NCBI GenBank assembly: GCA_015654575.1
Contig: JAATGR010000096.1
Span: 1 to 55,957, forward strand
Source of the DNA: Actinomycetales bacterium
Lineage (GTDB): Bacteria > Actinomycetota > Actinomycetes > Actinomycetales > Microbacteriaceae
Reading direction: 5' to 3'
DNA: 55,957 nucleotides
The notes under the pieces were generated by a model. It saw only the letters and a list, made by a program, of their open reading frames with translations. It had not been told where the DNA came from and ran no database searches. Both the position numbers and the translations under genes were made by a program. This document shows, in pieces, positions 27,724 through 36,255 of the stretch; the stretch's first letter is position 1, and each line of letters starts with the position of its first letter.

Positions 27724-27832
27724 TCCCCCTCCCGTTCTCCCCTTCTCGCTCCGTGCGATCCCCTTCCCTCTCTGCTTCCCTCTCTGTGCGATCCCCTTCC
27801 CCTCTCCCTCTCTCCGCGCTCGCTCCCCCCTT
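27724..27832. other. Long pyrimidine-rich tract in a 356-base intergenic gap
   Basis: The plus strand of this stretch is almost entirely C and T. GTGCGATCCCCTTCC occurs twice within it (starting near 27753 and 27786). No credible coding frame crosses it. It lies between the divergent PerM-like gene and the purine permease, whose gap 27664-28019 holds this tract, the hairpin at 27838-27904 and the permease ribosome-binding site. Such tracts can form triplex DNA; a regulatory role is speculative. Confidence 0.6.
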
Positions 27833-27837
27833 GATCC

Positions 27838-27904
27838 TGAGGAGATCCGCGATTCCGAGGACCTCCCGCCCAGTAAGAACCCCTCATGATCGTGGATCTC
27901 CTCA
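27838..27904. repeat. Inverted repeat upstream of purine permease gene
   Basis: TGAGGAGATCCGCGAT (27838-27853) pairs with ATCGTGGATCTCCTCA (27889-27904), 15 of 16 positions, around a 35-base loop that itself contains GAGG/CCTC complementarity. It lies ~115 bases before the permease start. It may be a leader hairpin, an operator for a purine-responsive repressor, or a terminator; the sequence alone does not decide. Confidence 0.65.
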
Positions 27905-28019
27905 GCATCGTGACGGACCGGATGCGGAACGCAGCCAGCCGCGCGGGGGCGGCGCAGAGATGCGCGGAGGTGCGCCGCACACGTCCGGCACGCTAGCGTC
28001 GTCGGCGGGGAGGAGATCC

Positions 28020-29456
28020 ATGCACCCTGCAGCACCCGCACCATCCACCGCGCCGAACGCGATCGACCGCTTCTTCGAGGTCACGAAACGCGGCTCCACG
28101 ATCCTCGGGGAAGTGCGCGGCGGGCTGGTCACCTTCGTGGCCATGGCCTACATCGTGGTGCTGAACCCGATCATCCTCTCCGGCACGGCGGATGTCGCCG
28201 GCGACAGTCTCGGCTTCAGCCAGGTGGCCGCGACCACCGCGCTGACCGCGGGGGTGATGACGATCCTGTTCGGCATCGTCACCCGGCTCCCGTTCGCGTT
28301 CGCCGCAGGTCTCGGCATCAACTCCTTCCTCGCCGTGAACGTCGTCGGCGAGGTCACCTGGCCCGAGGCGATGGGGCTCGTCATGCTCAACGGCGTGCTG
28401 ATCGTGGTGCTGGCCGCCACCGGACTGCGCCGGCTCATCTTCGACGCCGTGCCGCTGGCCCTGAAGACCGCGATCACGGTCGGCATCGGCCTGTTCATCG
28501 CGTTCATCGGCTTCGTCGACGGCGGCTTCGCAACCTCCACCGGGCTGTCATCGCCCCCGGTCGGACTCGGGATCTCCGGCTCGGTGGCGACCGTGCCGAC
28601 GCTGCTGTTCGTGCTGACGCTGCTGCTGATCGCGGCGCTCATGGTGCTGCGAGTGCGCGGCGGCATCCTCATCGGTCTCGTGATCGGCACGATCGTCGCC
28701 GTCGTCGTGGAGGCGATCTGGCACCTCGGCGCGTCGACCGAGGAGGCCGGAGGATGGGGGCTGACGGTGCCGACGCTGCCGTCGCAGTGGCTCAGCATCC
28801 CCGATCTGAGCCTGGTCGGGCAGATCAGCTTCGGATCGTTCGGTCGCATCGGCGTCCTCGCCTCGGTGATGCTCGTGTTCACGCTGCTGTTCACGAACTT
28901 CTTCGACGCGATGGGGACGATGACCGGGCTGTCGCGCGAGGCCGGCCTGGCGGATGCCGACGGCACCTTCCCACGGCTGCGATCGGCGCTGGTGGTCGAG
29001 GGCATCGGTGCCGTCGCCGGCGGGCTGACCTCCTCCTCGTCGAACACGGTGTTCGTCGAGTCGGGCGCGGGCATCGGCGAGGGCGCCCGCACCGGCCTTG
29101 CGACGACGGTGACCGGCATCCTGTTCCTGCTCGCGATGTTCCTGTCACCGCTGACGACGATCGTGCCGACCGAGATCGCCGCGGCCGCGCTGGTCGTCGT
29201 GGGCGCGCTGATGATGGCGCAGATCCGCCACATCGACCTCACGGATCTCTCGACGCTGATCCCGGTGTTCCTCACGATCACCGTGATGCCGATGACCTAT
29301 TCGATCGCCAACGGCATCGGCGCAGGCTTCGTCAGCTGGGTCGTGATCCGGGCAGTCACCGGCAGGGTCCGACAGATCAGCGTGCTGCTGTGGATCGTCG
29401 CCGCCGGCTTCGTGGTGTTCTTCGCGCGCGGTCCCCTGGAGGCGCTGATCGGGTGA
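28020..29456 (+). CDS. NCS2 family purine permease (AzgA/PbuG type)
   Basis: 478 residues, about 12-14 membrane helices. AzgA-type signatures are visible: MAYIVVLNPIILSG near the start, FAAGLGINSFLAVNVV, FFDAMGTMTGLSREAGL and ESGAGIGEGARTGLAT (the NCS2 signature region). It should import hypoxanthine, guanine or adenine by proton symport. ATG at 28020 follows GGGGAGGAG. Proximity to purH/purN links purine salvage with synthesis. Confidence 0.92.
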   Translation: MHPAAPAPSTAPNAIDRFFEVTKRGSTILGEVRGGLVTFVAMAYIVVLNPIILSGTADVAGDSLGFSQVAATTALTAGVMTILFGIVTRLPFAFAAGLGINSFLAVNVVGEVTWPEAMGLVMLNGVLIVVLAATGLRRLIFDAVPLALKTAITVGIGLFIAFIGFVDGGFATSTGLSSPPVGLGISGSVATVPTLLFVLTLLLIAALMVLRVRGGILIGLVIGTIVAVVVEAIWHLGASTEEAGGWGLTVPTLPSQWLSIPDLSLVGQISFGSFGRIGVLASVMLVFTLLFTNFFDAMGTMTGLSREAGLADADGTFPRLRSALVVEGIGAVAGGLTSSSSNTVFVESGAGIGEGARTGLATTVTGILFLLAMFLSPLTTIVPTEIAAAALVVVGALMMAQIRHIDLTDLSTLIPVFLTITVMPMTYSIANGIGAGFVSWVVIRAVTGRVRQISVLLWIVAAGFVVFFARGPLEALIG

Positions 29457-29480
29457 GGGGGCTGGCGTCCTTACCCAGAC

Positions 29481-29545
29481 GCCACCGAATACTTGCCACG
29501 TGTGGCTCCCTCACCACCCCGCATCCCCCCACACGCGCCCACAAT
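29481..29545. repeat. Dispersed intergenic repeat, copy 1
   Basis: This segment, beginning around GAATACTTGCC, is almost identical to 33108-33178 and related to 33034-33104. It contains a 7-bp hairpin, CGTGTGG at 29499-29505 and CCACACG at 29529-29535, with a 23-base loop. No ORF uses it. The family is the only intergenic sequence I find repeated at a distance in the window. Confidence 0.8.
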
Positions 29546-29623
29546 TCCCAGGGCCCACCCGGATGCTCGGCGCCGCTGGATCGCGCCGCCAGGTCTCGGC
29601 ACGTCTCAGAGCGGCGCCGACCG

Positions 29624-30025
29624 TCAGAGCGTCGGCACGATTCCCGCTCTTGCGAGATAGGTACGCAGATCCGCGGTCAGGGGCACGCGGTCGAGTTCGC
29701 CCGCGGTGAACCACCGCGCGTCCTCTGCATCGTCGGCAGCCGAGAGGACGCCTCCGACGACCGTCGCCGCGAAGTCGTGGATCTCGAAGACACGGCCATC
29801 GCCGGCGGGCACCTCAGCCGTCCAGAGTTCCTCGCCGATGCTCACCTGCAGGCCCGTCTCTTCGAACGCCTCCCGCGCCGCGGTTTCGGCCGGCGACTCG
29901 CCCGGTTCGGCCGAGCCACCCGGAACCGACCAGCATCCCTTCTCCGGTTCCGTCCCTCGCAGAACGAGCAGCACACGGCCGCGACCGTCGGTGATCACCG
30001 CACTCGCCGCCAGCACTCGCACCAT
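29624..30025 (-). CDS. NUDIX hydrolase
   Basis: 133 residues with an intact Nudix box, GSAEPGESPAETAAREAFEE followed by TG (GX5EX7REUXEEXGU), at about residues 36-58. It hydrolyses a nucleoside diphosphate linked to some other moiety; the substrate cannot be deduced. ATG at 30025. It lies 21 bases beyond the stop of the alpha/beta hydrolase gene on the same strand, so the two may be co-transcribed. Confidence 0.9.
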   Translation of the reverse strand: MVRVLAASAVITDGRGRVLLVLRGTEPEKGCWSVPGGSAEPGESPAETAAREAFEETGLQVSIGEELWTAEVPAGDGRVFEIHDFAATVVGGVLSAADDAEDARWFTAGELDRVPLTADLRTYLARAGIVPTL

Positions 30026-30046
30026 GACGCCAACACTATGACGTCG

Positions 30047-30871
30047 TCACGGCTCGCCCGGCGACGGCCGGATACTCCCGTCCCCGCCTGCGGGGACGAT
30101 TCTCCGGCTGATCCAGGTGACCGCGTCTGCGGTGATCCGCTCGTCGGTGGCGACGCCCAGGTGGTCGAGGCCCGCATGCTCGACGAGCTCGATCCGAGCC
30201 GAGGGCATGTCGGCGAGGAGGTCCGCGAAGCGGCGTGCGGCTTCACCGGGAACATGAGTGTCGGCGGCGCCGATGGCGAAGCGGATCTCGACGTCGCGTC
30301 GGTAGGAGTGCAGGTGGGTGATCGGGTCCAGACGTTCGTAGAACCAGTCCCCGAGCCTGCCGGGTTCCCCTTGATCGATCACGGATGCCGGATCGTCGAC
30401 GACGGTCATGCCGGGGCGGGTCCAGTCCGGTGTGGCCGCAATACCGACCACGCGCTCAACACGGGCGTCTATGCCAGCGAGCGCGACGGCGATGTCGCCA
30501 CCCATCGATACCCCACCGGCGACCACGCGCCCGTCAAGGCCGTACCGGTCGATGGCCCAATCCGTCACGGCGAGGGCATCGAGGACGGTACCGCCGAGGA
30601 TCGGCCACATCGTCTGGCGAAAGCTCCCCATCACCAGCGGGAACAGTGCGTCGGCGGGGAGGTCGGCGCGCTCGCCGTGCCGGCGCGGGTCGATCCCTAC
30701 CGCGACGAACCCCGCATCCGCGAGCCGATCCAGCACCGGGGTGTAGCTCTCCTTGGCACCGCCGAGGAACGGCAGCCACAACGCCAACCGACCGCTGCGC
30801 TCTCCTTCATCGGGAAGGGCGACCAGCACCGGCGCGCCGTCGACCACTGCCTGCTGATGCGGTCTTCCCAT
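30047..30871 (-). CDS. Alpha/beta hydrolase (dienelactone hydrolase-like)
   Basis: 274 residues. The nucleophile elbow is GGVSMGGDIA (Ser near 118), the acid is in IGAADTHVPGE and the base in HAGLDHLGV, so the Ser-Asp-His triad is complete. The oxyanion region PFLGGAKESYTPVLDRL and the PRRHGER motif fit the dienelactone hydrolase/BAAT esterase group. No signal peptide, so cytoplasmic. ATG at 30871. It lies downstream of the marR gene with a ~60-base gap. Confidence 0.88.
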   Translation of the reverse strand: MGRPHQQAVVDGAPVLVALPDEGERSGRLALWLPFLGGAKESYTPVLDRLADAGFVAVGIDPRRHGERADLPADALFPLVMGSFRQTMWPILGGTVLDALAVTDWAIDRYGLDGRVVAGGVSMGGDIAVALAGIDARVERVVGIAATPDWTRPGMTVVDDPASVIDQGEPGRLGDWFYERLDPITHLHSYRRDVEIRFAIGAADTHVPGEAARRFADLLADMPSARIELVEHAGLDHLGVATDERITADAVTWISRRIVPAGGDGSIRPSPGEP

Positions 30872-30933
30872 GCTCCTCAGCGTAGAGCGCGCCTCGGAGT
30901 CGCCGACGCCGTGGTCACCATACGGGCCGTCGC

Positions 30934-31392
30934 TCAGCTCGTCGCACCGGCAGCCCGAACGACGGTGCGCTTCTCCTCGGCGGGCTGGTCGAGTGCCCGC
31001 CGTAGTGTCCGTTCGAGGTCCCGGAGGTGGCGGTCGGTGAGATGTGCCAGCGGTTCGTCCGCATCCACGCGTTCGAGCAGTGCGCTTCGGACGGTGATTC
31101 CCTGCGGCGTGAGGACGAGATAGCGAGAGCGCCGGTCGGTGGGGTGAGGTTCGCGTCGAACGAGGCCCGCCTTCTCGAGCTTGTCGACGACGAAGGTCGC
31201 GTTCGACGGTTCGCAGGAGAGTCTTTCGGCGAGCTCGCGCGTCGTCAGCGGTTCGCCGAGGTCTCGCAACGCGCTCGCCTGCGGCAAGGTCAGTCCGAGG
31301 TCGGCGACGACCGTGCGCGTGTGGTCGTCCAAGCGCCGTGACAGCTCGTGGACCAGAATCCGCACCTGCTGCGTCCTGTCTTCGCCCTCCAT
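30934..31392 (-). CDS. MarR family transcriptional regulator
   Basis: 152 residues with the MarR winged helix. The recognition region is TTRELAERLSCEPSNATFVV, followed by VDKLEKAGLVRREPHPTDRRSRYLVLT, where the DRR wing motif is clear. It is divergent from the MFS exporter gene over a 78-base gap that contains a 14-bp inverted repeat ending at the exporter's ribosome-binding site. It is therefore very likely the exporter's autoregulated, drug-responsive repressor. ATG at 31392. Confidence 0.93.
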   Translation of the reverse strand: MEGEDRTQQVRILVHELSRRLDDHTRTVVADLGLTLPQASALRDLGEPLTTRELAERLSCEPSNATFVVDKLEKAGLVRREPHPTDRRSRYLVLTPQGITVRSALLERVDADEPLAHLTDRHLRDLERTLRRALDQPAEEKRTVVRAAGATS

Positions 31393-31424
31393 GCGCCCAT
31401 TCTACCCGATGAACATCAACCTGA

Positions 31425-31461
31425 TATGGTTCAAGCTATATCTATTTTAGCTTGAACCATA
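31425..31461. promoter_or_regulatory. Operator palindrome between marR and MFS genes
   Basis: TATGGTTCAAGCTA (31425-31438) and TAGCTTGAACCATA (31448-31461) are perfect 14-bp arms with a 9-base AT-rich centre. The centre-to-centre geometry fits a MarR dimer or a pair of dimers. The right arm ends at the AGGAG ribosome-binding site (31461-31465) of the exporter, so binding would block transcription or translation initiation. This is the most AT-rich stretch of the region. Confidence 0.85.
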
Positions 31462-31470
31462 GGAGTCGTC

Positions 31471-32891
31471 GTGGCCGCAACCGATCCGGGGAGAACCCGG
31501 CGAACAGGATCGTTGGCGGCGTTCACGGCGATCGTGCTGTCGTTCTTCATGGCCGGACTCGACGTCACGGTCGTCAACATCGCCGCCGCCGCCGTCCGCG
31601 ACGACCTCGGCCTGAGCGTGAGCGGCACGACCTGGCTCGTCGACGGATACCTGATCACCTTCGCCTCGCTGCTGCTCCTGTCCGGCGCCCTGGCGGGCCG
31701 ATTGGGCGCCCGACCCGTGTTCCTGACAGGGCTGACGGCATTCGTGATCGCGTCTATCGCCTGCGCCCTGGCGCCGGGTGCGGCAGGGTTGATCGTCGCT
31801 CGGCTGGTGCAGGGAGCGGCCGCCGCGTTGTTCATGCCGGCCTCGCTCGTCCTCCTGACCACGACGTTCCCCGACACCGCCGCACGGTCCCGCGCCATCG
31901 CCTGGTGGTCGACCGTGGGCGCGGCCGCCTCGGGCCTCGGACCTGTGCTCGGTGGTCTCCTGGTGAGCGGATTCGGGTGGCGAAGCATCTTCATCCTGAA
32001 CATCCCTCTCGGCATCCTCGCGCTGATCCTGGCGTGGAAACATCTGCCCGCGTCGGCCGGGATCGGCTGCACGCCGGACGGCACGTCTTGCTCGGACTCA
32101 CCCTGGCGTTTCTGGCCTACGCGCTCATCGAGGGCAGCGGCCGGGGGTGGGCCAGCCCGCCGATCATCGGAGCCCTGGCGTGTGCGATCTTCTCTGCCGC
32201 GGGCTTCGCCTGGTGGGAGCATCGCTCGCACTCCCGCGTCATCCCCGCGGCGTTGCTCGCCCGGCCCCGATTCCTCGCGACGAGCGCGGCCGGATTTCTC
32301 CTCAACTTCGGGCTCTACGCGGTCTTCTTCCTCCTCGGCCTGCTGCTGCAAACCGAACGCGGGGCCACCCCCACCGAGGCCGGCTTCCAGATCCTGCCCA
32401 TCATGGCCGTCTTCGTCGTCGGCAACTTTCTCTACACCCGCCTTCCCCTCACCCCGTCGACACCGCGATGGAGTGCCGCCATCGGGCTGGGAATCGGCGC
32501 TATCGGCGCCCTCGCCCTGATCGCCATCGGATCCTGGACGCCGTACTGGCTTCTCGTGACCGTCCTGGTCGTCGCGGACCTGGGAATCGGCGTGGCCGTC
32601 CCCGCGCTCACCGTCGCGCTCATGACCGCAGCCGGTGCCGAGTACGCCGGTTTCGGGTCGGCGGTCTTCAACGCCACCCGCCAGATCGGCAGCCTCATCG
32701 GCATCGCCATCACCGGCACCCTCATCGCCACCACCGGCGACTGGTACACCGCCGCCCGACTCACCTTCCTCCTCGCCGGCATCGCCTACGCCGCAGCCGC
32801 CGCCCTCTCCGCCACCGGCCGCGCTACCCGCGGAAGGGATGACCGCCGCCGCCTATACCGCGACCAAAGCGGTCGAAGAGGTTGTCCGTAG
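31471..32891 (+). pseudogene. DHA2-type MFS drug exporter, frameshifted
   Basis: The frame from GTG 31471 encodes the first ~195 residues of an EmrB/QacA-type 14-helix exporter: FFMAGLDVTVVNIAAAAV, WLVDGYLITFASLLLLSGAL and GLGPVLGGLLVSGFGWRSIF. Family similarity then leaves this frame between about 32060 and 32090 and continues in the -1 frame (LLGLTLAFLAYALIEGSG through GSLIGIAITGTLIATTGDW) to a stop at 32891. A one-base deletion (or assembly error) explains it. AGGAG precedes the start. Expression would be controlled by the divergent MarR protein; substrate unknown. Confidence 0.85.
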
Positions 32892-33033
32892 GCGCAGGAT
32901 CGCAGGGGACGCAGCCATCCGGGGCGAACACCCGTGCCGCGGAGAATGGGTGACCGATGCCAGCCCGGTGTCGCGCATCAGACGAAGCGCCCGATGCCAC
33001 CACCGCACTCGCGAAGGAGCGAGCACGCGCCAG

Positions 33034-33178
33034 GCACCACCAAATACTTGCCCCCTGCGGCCGCCTCAGCGTCCGTGATACCACCACACGCGACCACCAT
33101 CTCGGGGGCACAGCAAAATACTTGCCCCGTGTGGCTCCCTCACCACCCCGCATCCCACCACACGCGACCACCATCTCG
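33034..33178. repeat. Tandem pair of the dispersed intergenic repeat (copies 2 and 3)
   Basis: Two 71-base units, 33034-33104 and 33108-33178, begin with AAATACTTGCCCC and end with CCACCACACGCGACCACCAT plus CTCG. Their middle parts differ. The second carries the same CGTGTGG/CCACACG hairpin as the distant copy at 29481. The gap 32892-33230 holds only these repeats and no gene I can support. Confidence 0.85.
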
Positions 33179-33230
33179 ACGCCCGCGCCCACAGCCCGCA
33201 GTGCCCAGGCCCGCAGGCCTGGCCCCGAGG

Positions 33231-34826
33231 TCACCGCCCCGAGCTGTAGGCGCCGTGCGTGGGCAGCGTGCCGCCGAACAGCTGCTTCAGGTTCACGAGG
33301 GTGAAGCCGCGGTCGAGTAATCCGTCATAGACGGCGCCCACGGTGCGCGCGGTGTTCGGCTGGATGTCGTGCTGCAGCACGATCGACCCCGGACTCGGTC
33401 CGTTGACCGCGCGCTCGGTCAGCACGTCGTCGGCGATGCCGGTCCAGTCCAGCGTGTCGACATCCCAGGTGATCGCGGCCATGCCCGCGGCCGCCAGCAC
33501 CGCCCCGGTGTACTGGCCGTACGGCGGGCGGAACACGGTCGGCGCAGTCCCGGTGGCGGCGGTGATCGCGGCGGTCGTGTCGGAGATCTGCGTGGTCACC
33601 TCTTCGGGCGTGAGGGTGGGCAGATGCGGATGGTTCCAGGTGTGGTTCTCGACCAGGTTCCCCTCCTTGACCGCTCGGCTCTCCGTCGCCGCATACTGCG
33701 CCGACTTCTCCCCCATCGCGAAGAAGGTGACCGCCGCGTGGTGGGCGGCGACGGCGTCCAGGATGCCGGGCGTCCAATCGCTCGGACCGTCGTCATACGT
33801 CATCGCCACGCACGGCACGAGCGTGCAGTCGACGGTCTCGAAGCCCGCGGCTACCGCCTCCGGCACCTGGAACGGGGTGGATGCTGCTGCCACGAGCCCC
33901 GCTCCGAAAGCAGTGACCAACCCGGACGACACCGCCTTCGGCACCCCGATCGAGATCGCATCGGTCGTCGCGTCGATCCCCAGCTCGGTCAGCTCGGGCG
34001 CGGACAGCCCGGCCGCGAGCGTGAACACCAGAGTGCCGTCGGAGGTGACGGTCGTCTGCGCGAGCGCCCGCTGCAGCGCGGCGAGCTCGTCGTCGGTCGG
34101 GGCCTCAATGCCGGCGAGGTTCAGTGAGCCGTGCGCGCGGCGCAGCGCCTCGATCGTGTCATCCCAGAGGGCGACATGTGCGTCGTCGCTCCAGAGTTGG
34201 TCGCCTGCGGCGACCTCACCGGTCGAGGTGTCGGTGTACAGCACCGTGCTGGTGTCCGCGGTGACGGTGCCCGCATCGCCGGTGACGACACGCAGCCGCT
34301 CGCCGAAATAGGAGCCCGCGGCGGCCACCACATCGCACGCGACCGCCGTGCCGGATCCGTTCACGGGGCCCAACAAGGCGTCGGCGAGCAGATCGGATCC
34401 GGCTCGAAGCGTCGACCCGGTGACGCAGGAGCGATCGGTCATACCGGTTCCCTGCGGGAACACCGTCGGCGTGTACGCCGTGCCGGCCGTCGCCGACCGG
34501 GCCGACACGGCATCCCGCACGATCTGCGTGATCCGGTCGTTCAGCGGAGCGTTCCCGGGGAGCTGCATCCACCGCGCCTGCACGCCGACGGCATCGTTGC
34601 GGATGCGCTGGCCCCGCGGGTTCGCGACGCTCGCGGCGTCCACCGGCGCCGGCGCGTCGGTGACGACGACTCCGGGGTCGCTCCAGGCCGCCGGCGCCCA
34701 TCCCGCCTCCGGCTCGGGAGCGCACCCGGTCAACACGATCGCGGTCAGTCCGATCAGGATCGCGACGGCGCGCGCGACGGCGCGCCGTGATGCCGCCGAG
34801 ATCGGCGCACCCGCCCGTACGGTCAC
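33231..34826 (-). CDS. Polysaccharide deacetylase lipoprotein (NodB/CE4)
   Basis: 531 residues. A lipoprotein signal ends in lipobox LTGC (Cys near 35). An N-terminal ~280-residue domain resembling RsiV/DUF3298-type modules (TGEVAAGDQLWSDDA) is followed by a C-terminal CE4 domain. The latter has all motifs: MTYDDGPS (catalytic base and metal Asp), HTWNHPH (metal His), RPPYGQY, WDVDTLDW and LQHDI. It probably removes N-acetyl groups from peptidoglycan or another cell-wall glycan at the outer face. GTG at 34826 overlaps the stop of the interrupted upstream gene (GTGA), indicating coupling. Confidence 0.92.
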   Translation of the reverse strand: MTVRAGAPISAASRRAVARAVAILIGLTAIVLTGCAPEPEAGWAPAAWSDPGVVVTDAPAPVDAASVANPRGQRIRNDAVGVQARWMQLPGNAPLNDRITQIVRDAVSARSATAGTAYTPTVFPQGTGMTDRSCVTGSTLRAGSDLLADALLGPVNGSGTAVACDVVAAAGSYFGERLRVVTGDAGTVTADTSTVLYTDTSTGEVAAGDQLWSDDAHVALWDDTIEALRRAHGSLNLAGIEAPTDDELAALQRALAQTTVTSDGTLVFTLAAGLSAPELTELGIDATTDAISIGVPKAVSSGLVTAFGAGLVAAASTPFQVPEAVAAGFETVDCTLVPCVAMTYDDGPSDWTPGILDAVAAHHAAVTFFAMGEKSAQYAATESRAVKEGNLVENHTWNHPHLPTLTPEEVTTQISDTTAAITAATGTAPTVFRPPYGQYTGAVLAAAGMAAITWDVDTLDWTGIADDVLTERAVNGPSPGSIVLQHDIQPNTARTVGAVYDGLLDRGFTLVNLKQLFGGTLPTHGAYSSGR

Positions 34827-35377
34827 GGGGTCACCGCCGTGCCGTCGAGAATCTGCGCGATCGAGGCGGCGTAGGTGGTGACGTCGCCAGTGGACGCGCG
34901 CGCGACCAGCACCGCGGCGGGCGTCTGCCCGGCGGCGCCGACGGCGGCCACGAGCGTGTCCGCGGAGGTCTGATCGTGCACGGCCTGAGTTCCGGCGCGC
35001 AAGAGTTCCGTGATCGGTCCGGCGTCGTCGGGGGCGGTCGCGGCGAAGGCGGCGGCCGGTGCGAGGTCGGCGACGGTCACCGTCACTCGGAGATCGCGGT
35101 CGGGACTCAGGAGCAGCAGGGTGTGGTCGTCAAACGGCGGATGCTGCGTCGCTCACCCCGCGGGGACCGGAACCGTCACCGCGCCGACCGTCGCCGTCTC
35201 GTCGGTCTCGGCGACGTGCGTAGTGAGGTTCGCGAGCGCTCCGGGTGCCACGGTGAACCACAGCACCCCTGCGGTGATCGCGACGGCCGCAACGGCGACG
35301 CCCGTGACGATCAGCGCGGTCGACCATCTCGGCCGCGAGCCGCGCGCCGCCGCTATCCCCTCGCCCACGTTCCCCAC
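34823..35377 (-). pseudogene. Single-helix membrane protein gene interrupted by an in-frame TGA
   Basis: One reading frame of 185 codons is split by TGA at 35153-35155. Upstream it has a membrane helix (TALIVTGVAVAAVAITAGVL) and ends PVPAG. Downstream it continues ATQHPPFDDHTLLLLSPDRD and a soluble domain to 34823. The flow PVPAG-[stop]-ATQHPP suggests an original Trp codon (TGG to TGA). Likely starts are GTG at 35377 or 35368. It is coupled to the deacetylase gene and may modulate it. Real mutation, sequencing error and programmed readthrough cannot be separated here. Confidence 0.65.
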
Positions 35378-35486
35378 TCCCCCCGTCCGCGTCCTCGTGG
35401 ATCGGCCGCCGGACGCGGCCATCGTGAGCATACGCGGACGTGCGGCGTCCCTCCGGCAGCGCGGCCGTGACATTGCCAAAGGCGGG

Positions 35487-36099
35487 TCAGCCCCGCCGAC
35501 CGGGAGCGCCGCGGACGCGTCCGGTCCCGACGAATGAAGCCAGCCTCTGAGCCGCGGCACCCCCGTCAAACGGTCTCAATCTCTCGGGCGTGAGCAGCCC
35601 CTGGCTCATCGCGTCGCGCAGAGGAAGCTCGTGCGCTACTTCCCCAGAGAGTGCGGTGTCGTCCATGTCGGCGATGACGCCGTCTCCGGGTCCGGCGACA
35701 TGCCGGGGTGCGGCGGTCTGGAACACCCGGCGGTCCGGGGTCGCGGGTGACGGTCGCACCGTCCTGTTCGAGCTCAGAGTCATCGACGCGGATATCGCCG
35801 TCCTGGCCGACGGTTTCGTCGGAGCAGACCGCGACGGGGGGTCCAGCCGGTGCCGTACTGCCGTGACCATTCTCGGAGGGTGTGGTCGACGAGGGAGAGC
35901 GTCGGGGTTAGGAACAGGATCGATCGTGCGTGACACTGCTGTGCGATGCTGCACGCCATCAGCGTCTTCCCTGTCCCGCAGGCGGAGATCAGCTGCGCAC
36001 GCTCATGGGATTCGAGGTGTGCGGTGACGGCATCCTGCTGGTGCGGCATGTCCGGGCGGCTTGTTCCATGCCGTCCACATGCGCGGTGCGATAGCGGGC
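35487..36099 (-). pseudogene. Decayed DEAD/DEAH helicase (restriction-type), internally deleted
   Basis: Pieces of one helicase lie in different frames. MPHQQDAVTAHLESHERAQL followed by ISACGTGKT (Walker A) and ILFLTPTLSLVDHTLREWSR sit at about 35850-36049. After a run of six C at about 35836-35841 the frame changes to VAVCSDETVGQDG. A further frame gives DRRVFQTAAPRHVAGPGDGV (motif III-like TATPR) and MDDTALSGEVAH. The DEAH box and the segment around it are missing. Such helicases belong to restriction and phage-defence systems. No functional product is expected. Confidence 0.7.
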
Positions 36100-36255
36100 T
36101 CAGAGCGCGGATGCCTCCGCATCTATCACTCCTTCGTTCGCAAGCGCCCACAGATCGTAAAGGTCCTGAGGGGCGCATCTGTCGTTCCCGGCCGAGAGCT
36201 TCGACTCGGCGAATGCCGGGGCTGTGAGGACACGCAATCGACCCGGTGACGCGTC
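36100..36255 (-). pseudogene. AbiEii-type nucleotidyltransferase toxin remnant
   Basis: In one frame, about 50 codons read PGRLRVLTAPAFAESKLSAG then NDRCAPQDLYDLWALANEGV before a TGA at 36100-36102. This matches the conserved C-terminal signature of AbiEii/AbiGii toxins (PAFAAxKLxAWxDRxAPRDLYDLWAL), the nucleotidyltransferase half of type IV toxin-antitoxin systems. The N-terminal GSX10DXD catalytic region and the AbiEi antitoxin are absent. The relic abuts the helicase relic. Confidence 0.65.

Noticed and set aside
27664..28019. Purine riboswitch ahead of the purine permease
   Set aside because: No three-way junction with the conserved loop nucleotides can be drawn; only a single long hairpin is visible.
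28754..31123. 789-codon plus-strand frame through four genes
   Set aside because: It overlaps the permease out of frame and runs antisense to Nudix, hydrolase and marR genes; no family match.
33034..33178. CRISPR array
   Set aside because: Only two 71-base units separated by three bases, middle parts diverged, no spacers and no cas genes.
35153..35155. Selenocysteine codon
   Set aside because: No known selenoprotein family, and the surrounding sequence is best explained by a Trp codon; no selenocysteine machinery is visible in the window.
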